Shown: positions 23,570-33,812 of the stretch, in pieces | Layout of the letters: each line of letters begins with the position of its first letter | How positions within the stretch are numbered: the first letter of the stretch is position 1 | Notes under the pieces: generated by a model | What the model saw: the letters and a program-made list of their open reading frames with translations, nothing else | Told to the model about the DNA's origin: nothing | Databases searched by the model: none | Made by a program: the position numbers and the translations under genes | Assembly: GCF_936925435.1 (NCBI RefSeq) | Contig: NZ_CAKZHQ010000004.1 | Span: forward strand, 291,464-355,463 | DNA length: 64,000 nucleotides | Direction of reading: 5' to 3' | From: an uncultured Ramlibacter sp. | GTDB lineage: Bacteria > Pseudomonadota > Gammaproteobacteria > Burkholderiales > Burkholderiaceae_C

Positions 23570-24322
23570 TCAGCGCGCGCGCCAGTAGCTGTAGGTCCAG
23601 GCGGTGGAAAAGCCGGCGCGGCGGTAAAGCGTCTGCGCGCCGGTGTTCGCCTCCTCCACCTGCAGGAAGGCGCGCGCGATGCCGCGCACCTGCGCTTCAC
23701 GCGCAAAGGCCTGGAGGATGCTCGCCGCGCAGCCGCGGCCGCGACAAGCCGGCGCGGTGCGCATGCCGTGGATGCCGACCCAGCCCTGGCTGAAACCCGC
23801 GCAACCCACGGCCACGACACGGCCATCGATTTGCACGCTGGCAAAAACCGAGTCTCTGGCTCTGCGCAGGATGGCGACACGGCTGGCGCCGTCGACCGGA
23901 TCGAAGCCTTCGCCCAGGAAGACCGAGGCCCATCCTGCATCCGGCACATCCGCCACCTGCACCGCCGCACTGCCGCCGGCCAGCTGTGCCAGTGCCTGTA
24001 CCGTGCCCACCTGGACCAGCACAGGCGATGAGGTGTCGCTGTAGCGCGGCGCGATGCCAGCGCGCAGGCTGTCGAAAGCGGCCACATGCGGCAGGCGCAG
24101 CACGCAGCGCAGGCCCTTGGCAGCGTAACGCGCCTCGATCGCTTGGACGGCTGATGCGGCCGGCGGCAGGTCGTGGCGCAAAGGCAGGGCGCTGTGGGCG
24201 CGGCCCACGGTGCCGCTGTCCAGGCCCAGCAGCCAGCCATGGACCTCTTCCAGCGTGGCGGGCGGCACGGCGGCCAGGGTGGCGCGCTCGATGGCTTCGA
24301 TGTCGTCGTGTGGCAGGTGCAT
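23570..24322 (-). CDS. GNAT family N-acetyltransferase
   Basis: GIHGMRTAPACRGRGCAASILQAFAREAQVRG, LQVEEANTGAQTLYRRAGFSTAWTYSYWRA. Confidence 0.85.
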   Translation of the reverse strand: MHLPHDDIEAIERATLAAVPPATLEEVHGWLLGLDSGTVGRAHSALPLRHDLPPAASAVQAIEARYAAKGLRCVLRLPHVAAFDSLRAGIAPRYSDTSSPVLVQVGTVQALAQLAGGSAAVQVADVPDAGWASVFLGEGFDPVDGASRVAILRRARDSVFASVQIDGRVVAVGCAGFSQGWVGIHGMRTAPACRGRGCAASILQAFAREAQVRGIARAFLQVEEANTGAQTLYRRAGFSTAWTYSYWRAR

Positions 24323-24346
24323 CACGCAATTTTGCACAATGCCCCC

Positions 24347-26896
24347 ATGTTGGCTTTGCTGCGCACCTTCTCCTGGCAGGAACTGCGCCACCATCCCTGG
24401 CGCAATGCGACAGCGGTGGCGGCGGTGATGCTGGGCGTGGCGCTGGCGTTCTCGGTGCACCTGATCAACGCCTCGGCACTGTCGGAGTTTTCCAGTGCCG
24501 TGCGCTCGGTCAACGGCCAGAGCGACCTGGAGCTGCGCGCAGCCCAGGGCGGCTTCGATGAAACCTTGTACGCGCGCGTGGCCGCCCACCCGCAGGTGGC
24601 GCTGGCCAGCCCGGTGCTGGAGCTGTCCACCCTGGCGTTGGCAGCGGACGGGCAACGCAAGCCGCTGCGCGTCATTGGTGTCGATGCGCTGGCCGTGGCG
24701 GCACTGGCACCGGCCCTGATGCCCGTGCCGGCCGAGGGCAGCGAGCGGCTGGCGGTGCTGGCGCCCGGCCAGGTCTTTCTCAACCCTGCCGCACGCCAGG
24801 CCTTCGGCGCGACCACCGAAGTGCTGCGCCTGCAAAGCGGTTTGCAGCTGCGCGAGGCGCGCATCGCCGGCCGTGTCAGCGCCGGCGGCGGACCGTTGGC
24901 GGTGATGGACATCGCCGCGGCGCAGGACCTGTTCGGCCGCGGCGGCCAGCTCACGCGCATCGATCTGCGGCTGGCGCCCGGCGCCGATCCGTCGGCCGTG
25001 CTGCGCGCGCTGCAACTGCCGCCCGGCGTGGCGGGGGCCGAGCCCGGCGATGCGGCGCAGCGCGTGAGCAGCCTGTCGCACGCCTACCGCGTCAACCTCA
25101 CGGTGCTGGCCCTGGTGGCCCTGTTCACCGGCGCCTTCCTGGTGTTCTCGGTGCTGGCCCTGAGCGTGGCGCGGCGGGCCCAGCAGTTCGCCCTGCTGGG
25201 CGTGCTGGGCCTGGCCGAACGCGAGCGCGGGCGCCTGGTGCTGACCGAGTCGCTGCTGCTGGGATGCGTGGGCAGCGCCGCCGGCATCGCCCTGGGCTCG
25301 GCGCTGGCCGCCGCGGCGCTGCGCCTGCTGGGCGGCGACCTGGGCGGCGGCTATTTCCCCGGCGTCACGCCCCCGCTGCAATGGAGCGCCGCTGCGGCGC
25401 TGGGCTATGGCGCCCTGGGCGTGCTGGCCGCCGGCCTGGGCGGCTGGCTGCCGGCGCGCGCGGCCCAGCGCATGCCGCTGGCGCAGACCCTCAAGGGCCT
25501 GGGCAGCAGCGGCCCCAGCGCGCGCCACGGCTGGACCAGCCAGCTCTTGCTGACCGCCGGCGTGGCGCTGGCCATGCTGCCGCCGGTGGCCGGCATCCCG
25601 CTGGCGGCCTACCTGTCGGTGGGACTGCTGCTGGTGGGCGGCATCACCGCCCTGCCCTGGGCCGTCGGCCTGCTCTATGACAGCCTGGCGCCGCTGCTGG
25701 CGCACGCTCTGCTGCCGTTGCTGGCCGTGGAGCGCGCGCGGCGCGTGCGCGAGAGCGCCGCCGTGGCCGTCAGCGGCGTGGTGGCCGCGCTCAGTCTGGC
25801 AGTGGCGTTGACCGTGATGGTGGCCAGCTTTCGCGAATCGGTGGCGCGCTGGCTGGACGTGGTGCTGCCGGCCGACCTCTATCTGCGCACCGCGCAGTCC
25901 AGCGCCGCCGCGGAGACCGCCTTTCTCACGCCGCAGTTCGTGCAGGATGTGGCGCGGCTGCCGGGCGTGCAGCGGGTTGCGCCGCAGCGCGTGCGCGCCC
26001 TGCTGCTGGACCCGGCGCTGCCGTCCGTGGCCCTGCTGGCCCGGCCGCTGGCCGACCCGGCCACCGAGCTGCCGCTGGTGGGCGTGCTGCATGCCGCGCC
26101 GCCAGGCCAGGTGCCGGTCTATGTGAGCGAGGCCATGGTCGACCTGTACGGCGCCCGCCCGGGCGCCATCTTCCCCCCGCTGCAACAGGCTTTCATGCCT
26201 CTAAGCCCCGGGAACACCGCCGATGCAGCTCCTTTTTTTGTAGCAGGCGTGTGGCGCGACTATGTCCGCCAGTCCGGTGCCGTGCTGCTGGCCCAGACCG
26301 ACTACGAGCGCCTGACAGGCGACCGGCGCGCCAACGACCTGCAGCTGTGGCTGGCGCCCGGCGCCGATGCGGCCCAGATCCAGCAGGCGGTGCGCGCACT
26401 GGCGCAGCGCGAAGGCCATGCCGCCGGTTTGCTGGAGTTTGCTTCGGCAGCCGAGATCCGCGCCAGCTCGCTGCGCATCTTCGACCGCAGCTTCGCCGTC
26501 ACCTACTGGCTGCAGGCCGTGGCCATCGCCATCGGCCTGTTCGGCGTGGCCGCCAGCTTTGGCGCCCAGGTGCTGGCGCGGCGCAAGGAGTTCGGCCTGC
26601 TGGCGCATCTGGGCTTCACGCGGCGCCAGGTGCTGGCCCTGGTGGCCGGTGAAGGCGCGGCCTGGACCGTGGCCGGCGCCATCGCCGGCCTGGCCCTGGG
26701 CCTGGCCGTGGCCGTGGTGCTGGTCCATGTGGTCAACCCGCAGAGCTTCCACTGGACCATGGACCTGCTCGTGCCCTGGCTGCGCCTGCTGGCGCTGTGC
26801 GCTGCCGTCATCGTTGCCGGCACAGCGACGGCATGGCTCGCTGGACGCGCGGCCGCGGGGCGAGATGCGGTGCTGGCGGTGAAGGAGGACTGGTGA
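24347..26896 (+). CDS. FtsX-like ABC transporter permease (LolC/MacB superfamily)
   Basis: MLALLRTFSWQELRHHPWRNATAVAAVMLGVALAFSV; repeated FtsX-type TM blocks. Confidence 0.9.
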   Translation: MLALLRTFSWQELRHHPWRNATAVAAVMLGVALAFSVHLINASALSEFSSAVRSVNGQSDLELRAAQGGFDETLYARVAAHPQVALASPVLELSTLALAADGQRKPLRVIGVDALAVAALAPALMPVPAEGSERLAVLAPGQVFLNPAARQAFGATTEVLRLQSGLQLREARIAGRVSAGGGPLAVMDIAAAQDLFGRGGQLTRIDLRLAPGADPSAVLRALQLPPGVAGAEPGDAAQRVSSLSHAYRVNLTVLALVALFTGAFLVFSVLALSVARRAQQFALLGVLGLAERERGRLVLTESLLLGCVGSAAGIALGSALAAAALRLLGGDLGGGYFPGVTPPLQWSAAAALGYGALGVLAAGLGGWLPARAAQRMPLAQTLKGLGSSGPSARHGWTSQLLLTAGVALAMLPPVAGIPLAAYLSVGLLLVGGITALPWAVGLLYDSLAPLLAHALLPLLAVERARRVRESAAVAVSGVVAALSLAVALTVMVASFRESVARWLDVVLPADLYLRTAQSSAAAETAFLTPQFVQDVARLPGVQRVAPQRVRALLLDPALPSVALLARPLADPATELPLVGVLHAAPPGQVPVYVSEAMVDLYGARPGAIFPPLQQAFMPLSPGNTADAAPFFVAGVWRDYVRQSGAVLLAQTDYERLTGDRRANDLQLWLAPGADAAQIQQAVRALAQREGHAAGLLEFASAAEIRASSLRIFDRSFAVTYWLQAVAIAIGLFGVAASFGAQVLARRKEFGLLAHLGFTRRQVLALVAGEGAAWTVAGAIAGLALGLAVAVVLVHVVNPQSFHWTMDLLVPWLRLLALCAAVIVAGTATAWLAGRAAAGRDAVLAVKEDW

Positions 26897-26961
26897 TGCG
26901 CAGTGGCGCGGATCAAGCCGCTGCTCTCGTCGGCTTGCGCAAGCACACCTCCTCCATCTGA

Positions 26962-27012
26962 ATGATCTCGAACAGAGTCACTCCTGATTTGCTGGCGTTC
27001 TTCAAGAGCTAG
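26962..27012 (+). pseudogene. Possible 3' remnant of alpha/beta hydrolase (VTPDLLAFFKS*)
   Basis: Short in-frame similarity to C-terminus [11 protein letters not shown] of the intact hydrolase at 7904-8887. Confidence 0.3.
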
Positions 27013-27137
27013 GATTTGCCAGATCCATCACCGTCGCAGGTGACATGCGGTGAACAATGAAGTTGCGTTGAGCGACCGCTTCTGCGTGTTGCACATGGCG
27101 TCCGCAGCCCAACGCGATTGGGGAAAACGCCAGCGAG

Positions 27138-27649
27138 GCGCTGAAACGGCCAGCGTGATACCGTACGCGAACATAGGTACTCATCCATGCCGCCATGCGA
27201 ATTCGCCCCGCTGTCCCAGCCGATTTGCCTTCCTTCTTCGAGATTCGTACCAGCGTACGTGAGAACGAAATGTCGATGGAGGAACTTGCCTCGCAAGGCG
27301 TCACGCCCCAAACCCTTCCCGCGCTGATGGACGAGCGCGCGCCTGGGTCGCCGAAAAGGACAGCAAGGTCATGGCCTTCGTGATCGCAAGCTCCCTGGAA
27401 GCCCGCATCGTGGCCATGTTCGTGCGTCCCGGCCATGAGCAACAAGGTTTGGGCCGTCAACTCATGCGCCAGGCCGAGGAGTGGCTTTTCTCCGAAGGGT
27501 GCGAGGAGATATGGCTGGTGACAGACGACGATGAACGCGTTCGCGCAAATGGTTTTTACCGGCACCTCGGTTGGCAGGAGGACGACCTGTTAGACGGACC
27601 CGTGCGGTTCATCAAGCGGGCACCGGGTGTTTAGCGCAGCGGCTACCTG
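27138..27649 (+). repeat. 512-bp repeat copy 1 (GNAT pseudogene unit)
   Basis: Near-identical to 43784-44295, 3' portion visually identical, same length. Confidence 0.88.
27195..27634 (+). pseudogene. GNAT acetyltransferase interrupted by frameshift, copy 1
   Basis: Frame 1 MRIRPAVPADLPSFFEIRTSV...ALMDERA then shifted frame (RAWVAEKDSK)VMAFVIASSLEARIVAMFVRPGHEQQGLGRQLM; consistent with a 2-nt CG insertion in gagcgcgcgcctgg. Confidence 0.82.
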
Positions 27650-27733
27650 CCCAAGGGGATCGAATCCGCCACCCGAAGCAGACTGCTCCGCCGCACGGCT
27701 CAAAGGCATGCCCCAACGGCGCGCCGCAATTGC

Positions 27734-28294
27734 CTAGTTCAAGTCCTTGTCCTTCCAGGCCTTCAGGCCGGAGACAGCAGCTCCCGCCTGCAGGCCTGCC
27801 TTGGTCAGCGCAAACATTCTGCCGCCCGTGATGTTGCCGGCGCCTGCCCCCACGTTGGCAGCGCTGCCACCGGCCCCGGCGCCTGCGGATGCGCCTGCCG
27901 TGGCATCCCAGCCCTTGTCGATAAAGGAGGCCAGTGCCTGCGAAGTCTCGAAGATGAAGAGATAGCGTGTGTCGGAAGCGCCAAGTTGCAAGCCGACGCT
28001 CGCCTGCGCAACGCTCATGTATGTGTCTTTCGAAGTCTTTTTGTCGTGCGCGACACCCTTGCCCGCCGCCCCACCGAGGCCGAAGCTCAGGCCGTAGGTC
28101 GTGAACACGGCGTAGCCCGGCGCCTTGGCGACGGCATCCTTGAGTTTGGGGTCGGCCTTGTAGAAGTCCTGGAGAGCCAGCATGGCCTTCTCCCTGACCT
28201 CGGACCGCTTGGCGCCGGAGTCACCCTGCGCATGGACACTCGCCCCCATCGCGACGAGCGTGGGACCAACAATGAGGAATTTGCGTCGTTGCAT
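27734..28294 (-). CDS. Exported SYLF/Ysc84-like protein
   Basis: Signal MQRRKFLIVGPTLVAMGASVHAQ; AKAPGYAVFTTYGLSFGLGGAAGKGVAHD; LQLGASDTRYLFIFETSQALASF. Confidence 0.75.
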   Translation of the reverse strand: MQRRKFLIVGPTLVAMGASVHAQGDSGAKRSEVREKAMLALQDFYKADPKLKDAVAKAPGYAVFTTYGLSFGLGGAAGKGVAHDKKTSKDTYMSVAQASVGLQLGASDTRYLFIFETSQALASFIDKGWDATAGASAGAGAGGSAANVGAGAGNITGGRMFALTKAGLQAGAAVSGLKAWKDKDLN

Positions 28295-28610
28295 GCTGCC
28301 TCCACTTTGATGACCATGGAAAGCGGACGGTGCCCGCACAGCAAGGGTTAGACAAGGCACAGGCGATCCGCGGATGCAATATTCGGACTCGCCGTCCCCG
28401 GGAAGAATGGGACCTAAGTCCCATCCAGGGAGATCTGCCTCAAACAGCGCCGCTGTTTCCGCGATTTTTTTTGCCTCGATTCCCGCTCAGGTGGCCAGCT
28501 TCTCGGCGTAGGGATCGAGCTTGCTGGAGCTGAAACGGCGGCAAGGGTTCATGCGCGCTTCAATGTGCCAGCCCCCGTTCCTCGCTGCCGACCCAGCGAA
28601 AGTCGAGGCG

Positions 28611-28635
28611 AAAAAAAACCGGCCAAGGAGCCGGT
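28611..28635 (-). terminator. Rho-independent terminator of RNA-binding protein gene
   Basis: ACCGGC-CAAGGA-GCCGGT stem with A8 on + strand (T8 on transcript strand). Confidence 0.82.
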
Positions 28636-28656
28636 CTTTCGAAGGAGTTCAGCAAC

Positions 28657-29007
28657 TCAATACCGACCACCGCCGAAGCCGCCAGTACCGTAGCCAACGT
28701 CCGACCGTTTGCCCGCGCTATACCCAGCCGAGCTGTAACCACCCGAGCCGCTGTTCGCTTCGCGGGGGCGGGCCAGATTCACGACAATCGCGCGGCCATC
28801 GACGGACATGCCGTTCAGCGCAGTGATGGCAGCTTGGGCGGCTTCGGCAGAAGCCATTTCCACAAAGCCGAAGCCTTTGGAACGACCGGTTTCACGATCG
28901 ATCATGACCTTGGCCGAAGACACGGCGCCAAACTCGGAAAAGTTGCTTTCCATAGTGGAATCGGTCACGGAATAGGGCAGGTTGCCCACGTAGATTTTGG
29001 TGCTCAT
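28657..29007 (-). CDS. RRM-type RNA-binding protein (glycine-rich C-terminus)
   Basis: RNP2 KIYVGNLPYSV, RNP1 KGFGFVEM; GSGGYSSAGYSAG...GGFGGGRY tail. Confidence 0.94.
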   Translation of the reverse strand: MSTKIYVGNLPYSVTDSTMESNFSEFGAVSSAKVMIDRETGRSKGFGFVEMASAEAAQAAITALNGMSVDGRAIVVNLARPREANSGSGGYSSAGYSAGKRSDVGYGTGGFGGGRY

Positions 29008-30299
29008 AGAGAGGGGCTTTCGAAAAGAAGGTGGGCAACGAATGTTGCGCCGTTGAAATGCGGTCATGCGGATTGGAAGTCCGCTGCAACTGGCAAAGGT
29101 GGACAGAGCCGGCGGCTACGGCCATCAGCACACCGGGGGGTGCGGCATGCACGTTTGCAGCCACCCTTGAGTGACTGCAAAGAGTCGGGCGGCTTCTCGC
29201 GAGGCAAAGGCTTTGTCGAAGCTGAATACTCGGCAGTAGCTGCCGTTGCCCTGGGAACGATGGACCGAGAAGGAGGCGCGAAAGCGGCCACAGTCTGTCT
29301 GGTGTGTCGCGGGCGAAACGACGTACTTGCCCATGGAAATAGCAGTGTTTGGAATCAAATTCATTCAGGATCGCAGGGCTTGAATCACCCTGCGCTGAGC
29401 ATCTAGGAACTCTGGTGGCTGCAGCTCTACAGACCAACAGGGCGACACTGGGGTCGCAAAACGCGACCTGCAAGGAACGTATGACTGCTCCTGAGCAGGC
29501 GTTGCGGACGCGTCCAATAAACAGCAACCGGCAACATCTTCAATGATATCACAAATTCTTATTTAAAACGCATTCAACATTCAATGCATGCGATCTTTTC
29601 CACCGCAATCCACGCATGGCTACGCGCTTTCCTCTGGGTGAGGTCCGCTACTGGCCGGAAGCTCGCCCTGCGAGACATCCCTAGCACACCTGCCTCGCGT
29701 TGCTGTCCACGCGAGGCGTGGAGAAGGTTGTGGACAACGCTGTGGAGCTCTTTCGAGAGCCGCGCCGGTGCTCGCTCTGCAGCTGTTGCTTATTTCTTAG
29801 GCGGCCGGTCGACGCAATAAAAAGAAATTTCGAGCTGGCGCGCAGAGCGACGGCGGCAACCGCCCCAATGCGGACATTCGATCACTTAGTTGCTGTTCAT
29901 CATGATTGCGTCCCACAAGGTCCAACGACCACCACGCAGCTCAGCGAGCAGACAGTCAGCGGCGCGCGGGCTCCACTGCAGCAGCTTGGCACGGAGTTCC
30001 ACGCGCTCGACGTGCAGCGCGTCGCCATGGTGCAGGAGCGTGCGGTTTTGGGGCGTGGCACTCGAGAACCAGTTTTACCCGTGGGCAGCGTGCGCATCCG
30101 GTCGACTCGCCAGCCTCATGCCGGGATACGCATGCGGCCAGTGGCGGCCCGGATCTTGCAAAGCATCGCAGACTGGCCCGCAAAAGACCGGGGGCTGCAT
30201 CCGTTCGCGCATCAAAGTCAGCCAGCATTGGCAGCCAGGATTACAGTCCCAGCGTCACTGCTTTCTGAAGATCCACTCACGCCTGAAAGGAAATTCGCA

Positions 30300-31883
30300 A
30301 TGCAACGTCGCCCGTTTTTTGCCCTGGCCGCCTGCGCTGCCCTTGTTCTCGGCCTGGGGCTGACCCCCGGGGCCTGGGCCCAGACCAAGACGCTGCGCGT
30401 CGTTCCGCATGCGAACATCACCATCCTCGATCCGGTCTGGACCACGGCGTTCGTCACCCGCAACCACGGGTACATGATCTACGACACGCTGTTCGGCACC
30501 GATCTCGAAGGCCGCGTCAAGCCGCAGATGGTCGAGACCTTCAGCGCCTCCAAGGACAACAAGGTCTGGACGTTCACCCTGCGCGACGGCCTGGAGTTCC
30601 ACGACGGCAAGCCCGTCACCAGCGAGGACGTTGTGGCATCGCTCAAGCGCTGGTCCAGTCGCGACAGTTTTGGCGGCGTCATGGCCAAGAGCCTCGACAG
30701 CTACGAGACGCCCAACGCCAAGACCTTCATCATCAAGTTCAAGCAGCCCTTCGGCGTGATGCTCGAGGCGCTGGGCAAGCCGTCGTCCAACGTGCCTTTC
30801 ATCATGCCCGCCCGCATCGCGGCCACGCCGGGCAGCGAGCAGATCAAGGAGTACATCGGCTCCGGCCCCTACAAGTTCGTCACGGCCGACTACAAGCCGG
30901 GCGAGAAGCTGGTCTACGTCAAGAACGACAAATACAAGCCGCGCACCGAGGCACCCAACGGCACCACCGGTGGCAAGGTCGTCTACACCGACAGGGTCGA
31001 GTGGATCGTCATCCGCGATCCGCAGACGCAGTTCAATGCCTTGATCGCGGGTGAGGTCGACATCATCGAACAGCCGGCCTTCGAGCAATACGCCTCGCTG
31101 AAAGCGGCCAAGGACGTTCAGATCGTCGACGCCCAGCCCGCCGGCCTGCAGTACATCTTCCGCTTCAACCACCTGCATGCGCCGTTCGACAACGTGAAGA
31201 TCCGGCAGGCCGCGATGGTGGCCATGGGGCAGGAGGCCTTCCTGAAGACGCAGGTCGGCGCGCCCGGCATGTTCAAGTACTGCAAGAGCATCTTCCCCTG
31301 CGGCACGCCCTACGCCAGCGACAACACGGGCATCTACACCGGCATGGCCAACCCTGCCAAGGCCAAGCAGATGCTGGCCGACGCCGGCTACAAGGGCGAG
31401 CCCATCGTGCTGATGCGGCCGACCGACCTGGCCTCGATCGCCAAGCTGCCGCTGGTGGCCAAGCAGCAGCTGGAGGCGGCCGGCTTCAAGGTCGACATGC
31501 AGCAGTCCGACTGGGCGACCCTGCTGGCCCGCCGCGCCAAGAAGGACGCACCCGACAAGGGCGGCTGGCATGCCTTCATGACCGCCTGGACCGCGGGCGA
31601 CATCCAGAATCCCTTGACCATGGCCATGCTCAACGCCACGGGGGACAAGGGCTGGTTCGGCTGGCAGGACGACCAGGTGATCGAAGACCTCAAGGTGAAG
31701 TTCGCACAGGCGGGCACCGAGGCCGAGAAGAAGAAGCTCGCCGAACAGCTGCAGTTGCGTGCCATCGAAACCGCGACGCATGTGCACCTGGGGCAGTACA
31801 ACAACCCGGCGGCCCTGCGCACCAACATCTCGGGCCTGGTGCCCGGTGGCGCGCAGGTGTACTGGAACATCAAGAAAAACTAG
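30300..31883 (+). CDS. ABC transporter substrate-binding protein (SBP family 5)
   Basis: Signal MQRRPFFALAACAALVLGLGLTPGAWAQ; LDPVWTTAFVTRNHGYMIYDTLF; paralogue of 1033-2619. Confidence 0.94.
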   Translation: MQRRPFFALAACAALVLGLGLTPGAWAQTKTLRVVPHANITILDPVWTTAFVTRNHGYMIYDTLFGTDLEGRVKPQMVETFSASKDNKVWTFTLRDGLEFHDGKPVTSEDVVASLKRWSSRDSFGGVMAKSLDSYETPNAKTFIIKFKQPFGVMLEALGKPSSNVPFIMPARIAATPGSEQIKEYIGSGPYKFVTADYKPGEKLVYVKNDKYKPRTEAPNGTTGGKVVYTDRVEWIVIRDPQTQFNALIAGEVDIIEQPAFEQYASLKAAKDVQIVDAQPAGLQYIFRFNHLHAPFDNVKIRQAAMVAMGQEAFLKTQVGAPGMFKYCKSIFPCGTPYASDNTGIYTGMANPAKAKQMLADAGYKGEPIVLMRPTDLASIAKLPLVAKQQLEAAGFKVDMQQSDWATLLARRAKKDAPDKGGWHAFMTAWTAGDIQNPLTMAMLNATGDKGWFGWQDDQVIEDLKVKFAQAGTEAEKKKLAEQLQLRAIETATHVHLGQYNNPAALRTNISGLVPGGAQVYWNIKKN

Positions 31884-31971
31884 GCCTTTGACCGATTGGC
31901 CCGGTGCTTGTGCTACCAGGCCGGCGCCCCGGGCGCCGGTGCCCGGTGCCGTGTCCGTGACCTGACTCCAG

Positions 31972-32925
31972 ATGCTGAGATTCCTGCTGCAGAGGCTGCT
32001 GGCGACCATTCCGGTCCTGCTGGTCGTGGCCGTCGTCGTGTTCCTGATCCTGCGGCTCACGCCGGGCGACCCGGCGGCAGTGATCGCCGGCAACAACTCG
32101 ACCAACGAAGACATCGAGAAGATTCGCGACACGCTGGGCCTGAGCAAGCCGCTGCTGGCCCAGTTCTGGATCTGGTTTGGCAACGTGCTGCAGGGCGACC
32201 TGGGGTATTCGTTCTACCTGAACAAACCCGTCACGCAGCTGATCGCCCAGCGGCTGGAGCCGACCCTGAGCCTGGCGGTCGGTACCCTGGTGCTGGCTGT
32301 GCTGGTGGCGGTGCCGCTGGGCACCATCGCTGCCTGGCGCATGGGAGGCTGGCTCGACCGCGTGCTGTCGGGCTTTTCGGTGGCAGGGTTCTCCATCCCG
32401 GTCTTCGTGACCGGCTACCTGCTGATCTACGTGTTCGCGGTGCAGCTCGAATGGTTGCCGGTGCAGGGGTACCGGCGCCTGTTTGGAACTGACGGCCAGG
32501 GCCTGTGGGCGTGGATGCGCCAGTTGGTGTTGCCCTGGATCACGCTGGCGATGATTTATGTGGCGCTGATCGCGCGGGTGACGCGTGCCAGCGTGTCCGA
32601 GGCGCTGACCGAGGACTACATCCGCACCGCCCGGGCCAAGGGCCTGGCCGAATCGGCCGTGCTGATGCGCCATGCGCTGGCCAATGCAGCCGTGCCCATC
32701 GTCACCGTGGTGGGCATCGGCGTCGCATTGCTGATCGGCGGCGTGGTCGTCACCGAGACGGTGTACGCCATTCCAGGCCTGGGCTCGCTGACGGTGGATG
32801 CGGTGCTCAACCGCGACTTTCCGGTGATCCAGGGCCTGGTGCTGTTCTTCAGCGTGCTGTACGTGGGGGTCAACCTGCTGGTGGACGTGAGCTACCTGTT
32901 CCTGGACCCGAGGATCCGCTACTGA
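31972..32925 (+). CDS. ABC transporter permease (DppB-like)
   Basis: MLRFLLQRLLATIPVLLVVAVVVFLILRLTPGDPA; YIRTARAKGLAESAVLMRHALANA. Confidence 0.95.
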   Translation: MLRFLLQRLLATIPVLLVVAVVVFLILRLTPGDPAAVIAGNNSTNEDIEKIRDTLGLSKPLLAQFWIWFGNVLQGDLGYSFYLNKPVTQLIAQRLEPTLSLAVGTLVLAVLVAVPLGTIAAWRMGGWLDRVLSGFSVAGFSIPVFVTGYLLIYVFAVQLEWLPVQGYRRLFGTDGQGLWAWMRQLVLPWITLAMIYVALIARVTRASVSEALTEDYIRTARAKGLAESAVLMRHALANAAVPIVTVVGIGVALLIGGVVVTETVYAIPGLGSLTVDAVLNRDFPVIQGLVLFFSVLYVGVNLLVDVSYLFLDPRIRY

Positions 32926-33812
32926 TGCAGCGCAGGCAACTTCTCACGCAGCGGCTCTGGCGCAACAGCGCCTTCCGGTTCGGCGTGCTGGTGCTCGGCG
33001 TGCTGTTGCTGCTGGCCGCGCTGGCGCCGGTGCTGGGCACGGTGGACCCGGCGGCCATGGATTCGGCCCACATCAACACCGCCGCAGGTGCACGCGGCCA
33101 GTTCGCGCAACTTGACGGAACCGCAGTCGCCCACACGTTCTGGATGGGCGCGGACAACTTCGGCCGCGACATTTTCAGCCGGGTGCTGTACGGCACGCGC
33201 ACCTCCTTGCTGGTGGCCGCCTTCACTGCCACGCTGGCGATCGGCGTGGGCGCCCTCCTGGGCATGCTGGCCGGCTATTTCCGGCTGGTGGATGCCGTGC
33301 TGATGCGCTTCATGGACGGACTCATGGCCATCCCCGCAATCCTGCTGGCCATCGCGCTGGTGGCTGCCCTGGGAGCGCAACTGTGGACCGTTGTGGTTGC
33401 CATCGCCATTCCGGAGATTCCGCGCGTCACGCGCCTGGTGCGTGCCATGGTGCTTAGCCTGCGTGAAGAGCCCTTCGTCGAAGCAGCGCGGGCGCTGGCC
33501 ACGCCGACGCCGGTGATCCTGTGGCGGCACATCCTGCCCAATGCCATGGCGCCGCTGATCGTGCAGGGCACCTTCGTCGCAGCGTCCGCCGTGCTGACCG
33601 AAGCCATCCTGAGCTTCCTTGGCCTGGGCCTGCCGGCCGATATTCCGACCTGGGGCAACATCATGGCCGAGGGCCGGGTGCAGTTCACCCAGTACCCGGG
33701 CAATGTCCTGTTCCCCGCCCTGTTCCTGGTGCCCACGGTGCTGGCGATCAACCTCCTGGGCGACGGGCTGCGCGACGTGCTGGACCCGAAATTCGCCAGG
33801 CGCAGCCCATGA
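32925..33812 (+). CDS. ABC transporter permease (DppC-like)
   Basis: ATGA overlap with preceding gene; GADNFGRDIFSRVLYGTRTSLLVA, EAARALATPTPVILWRHILPNAMAPLIVQ. Confidence 0.95.
   Translation: MQRRQLLTQRLWRNSAFRFGVLVLGVLLLLAALAPVLGTVDPAAMDSAHINTAAGARGQFAQLDGTAVAHTFWMGADNFGRDIFSRVLYGTRTSLLVAAFTATLAIGVGALLGMLAGYFRLVDAVLMRFMDGLMAIPAILLAIALVAALGAQLWTVVVAIAIPEIPRVTRLVRAMVLSLREEPFVEAARALATPTPVILWRHILPNAMAPLIVQGTFVAASAVLTEAILSFLGLGLPADIPTWGNIMAEGRVQFTQYPGNVLFPALFLVPTVLAINLLGDGLRDVLDPKFARRSP

Noticed and set aside
23570-26185. 871-aa minus ORF
   Set aside because: Only its C-terminal ~250 aa (the GNAT protein) is convincing; the rest is antisense to the FtsX-like permease
27061-27115. GCGTTGAGC...GCCCAACGC inverted repeat considered as an integron attC site
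   Set aside because: Core and inverse-core boxes are in the wrong order for attC on both strands and no cassette structure or integrase is present
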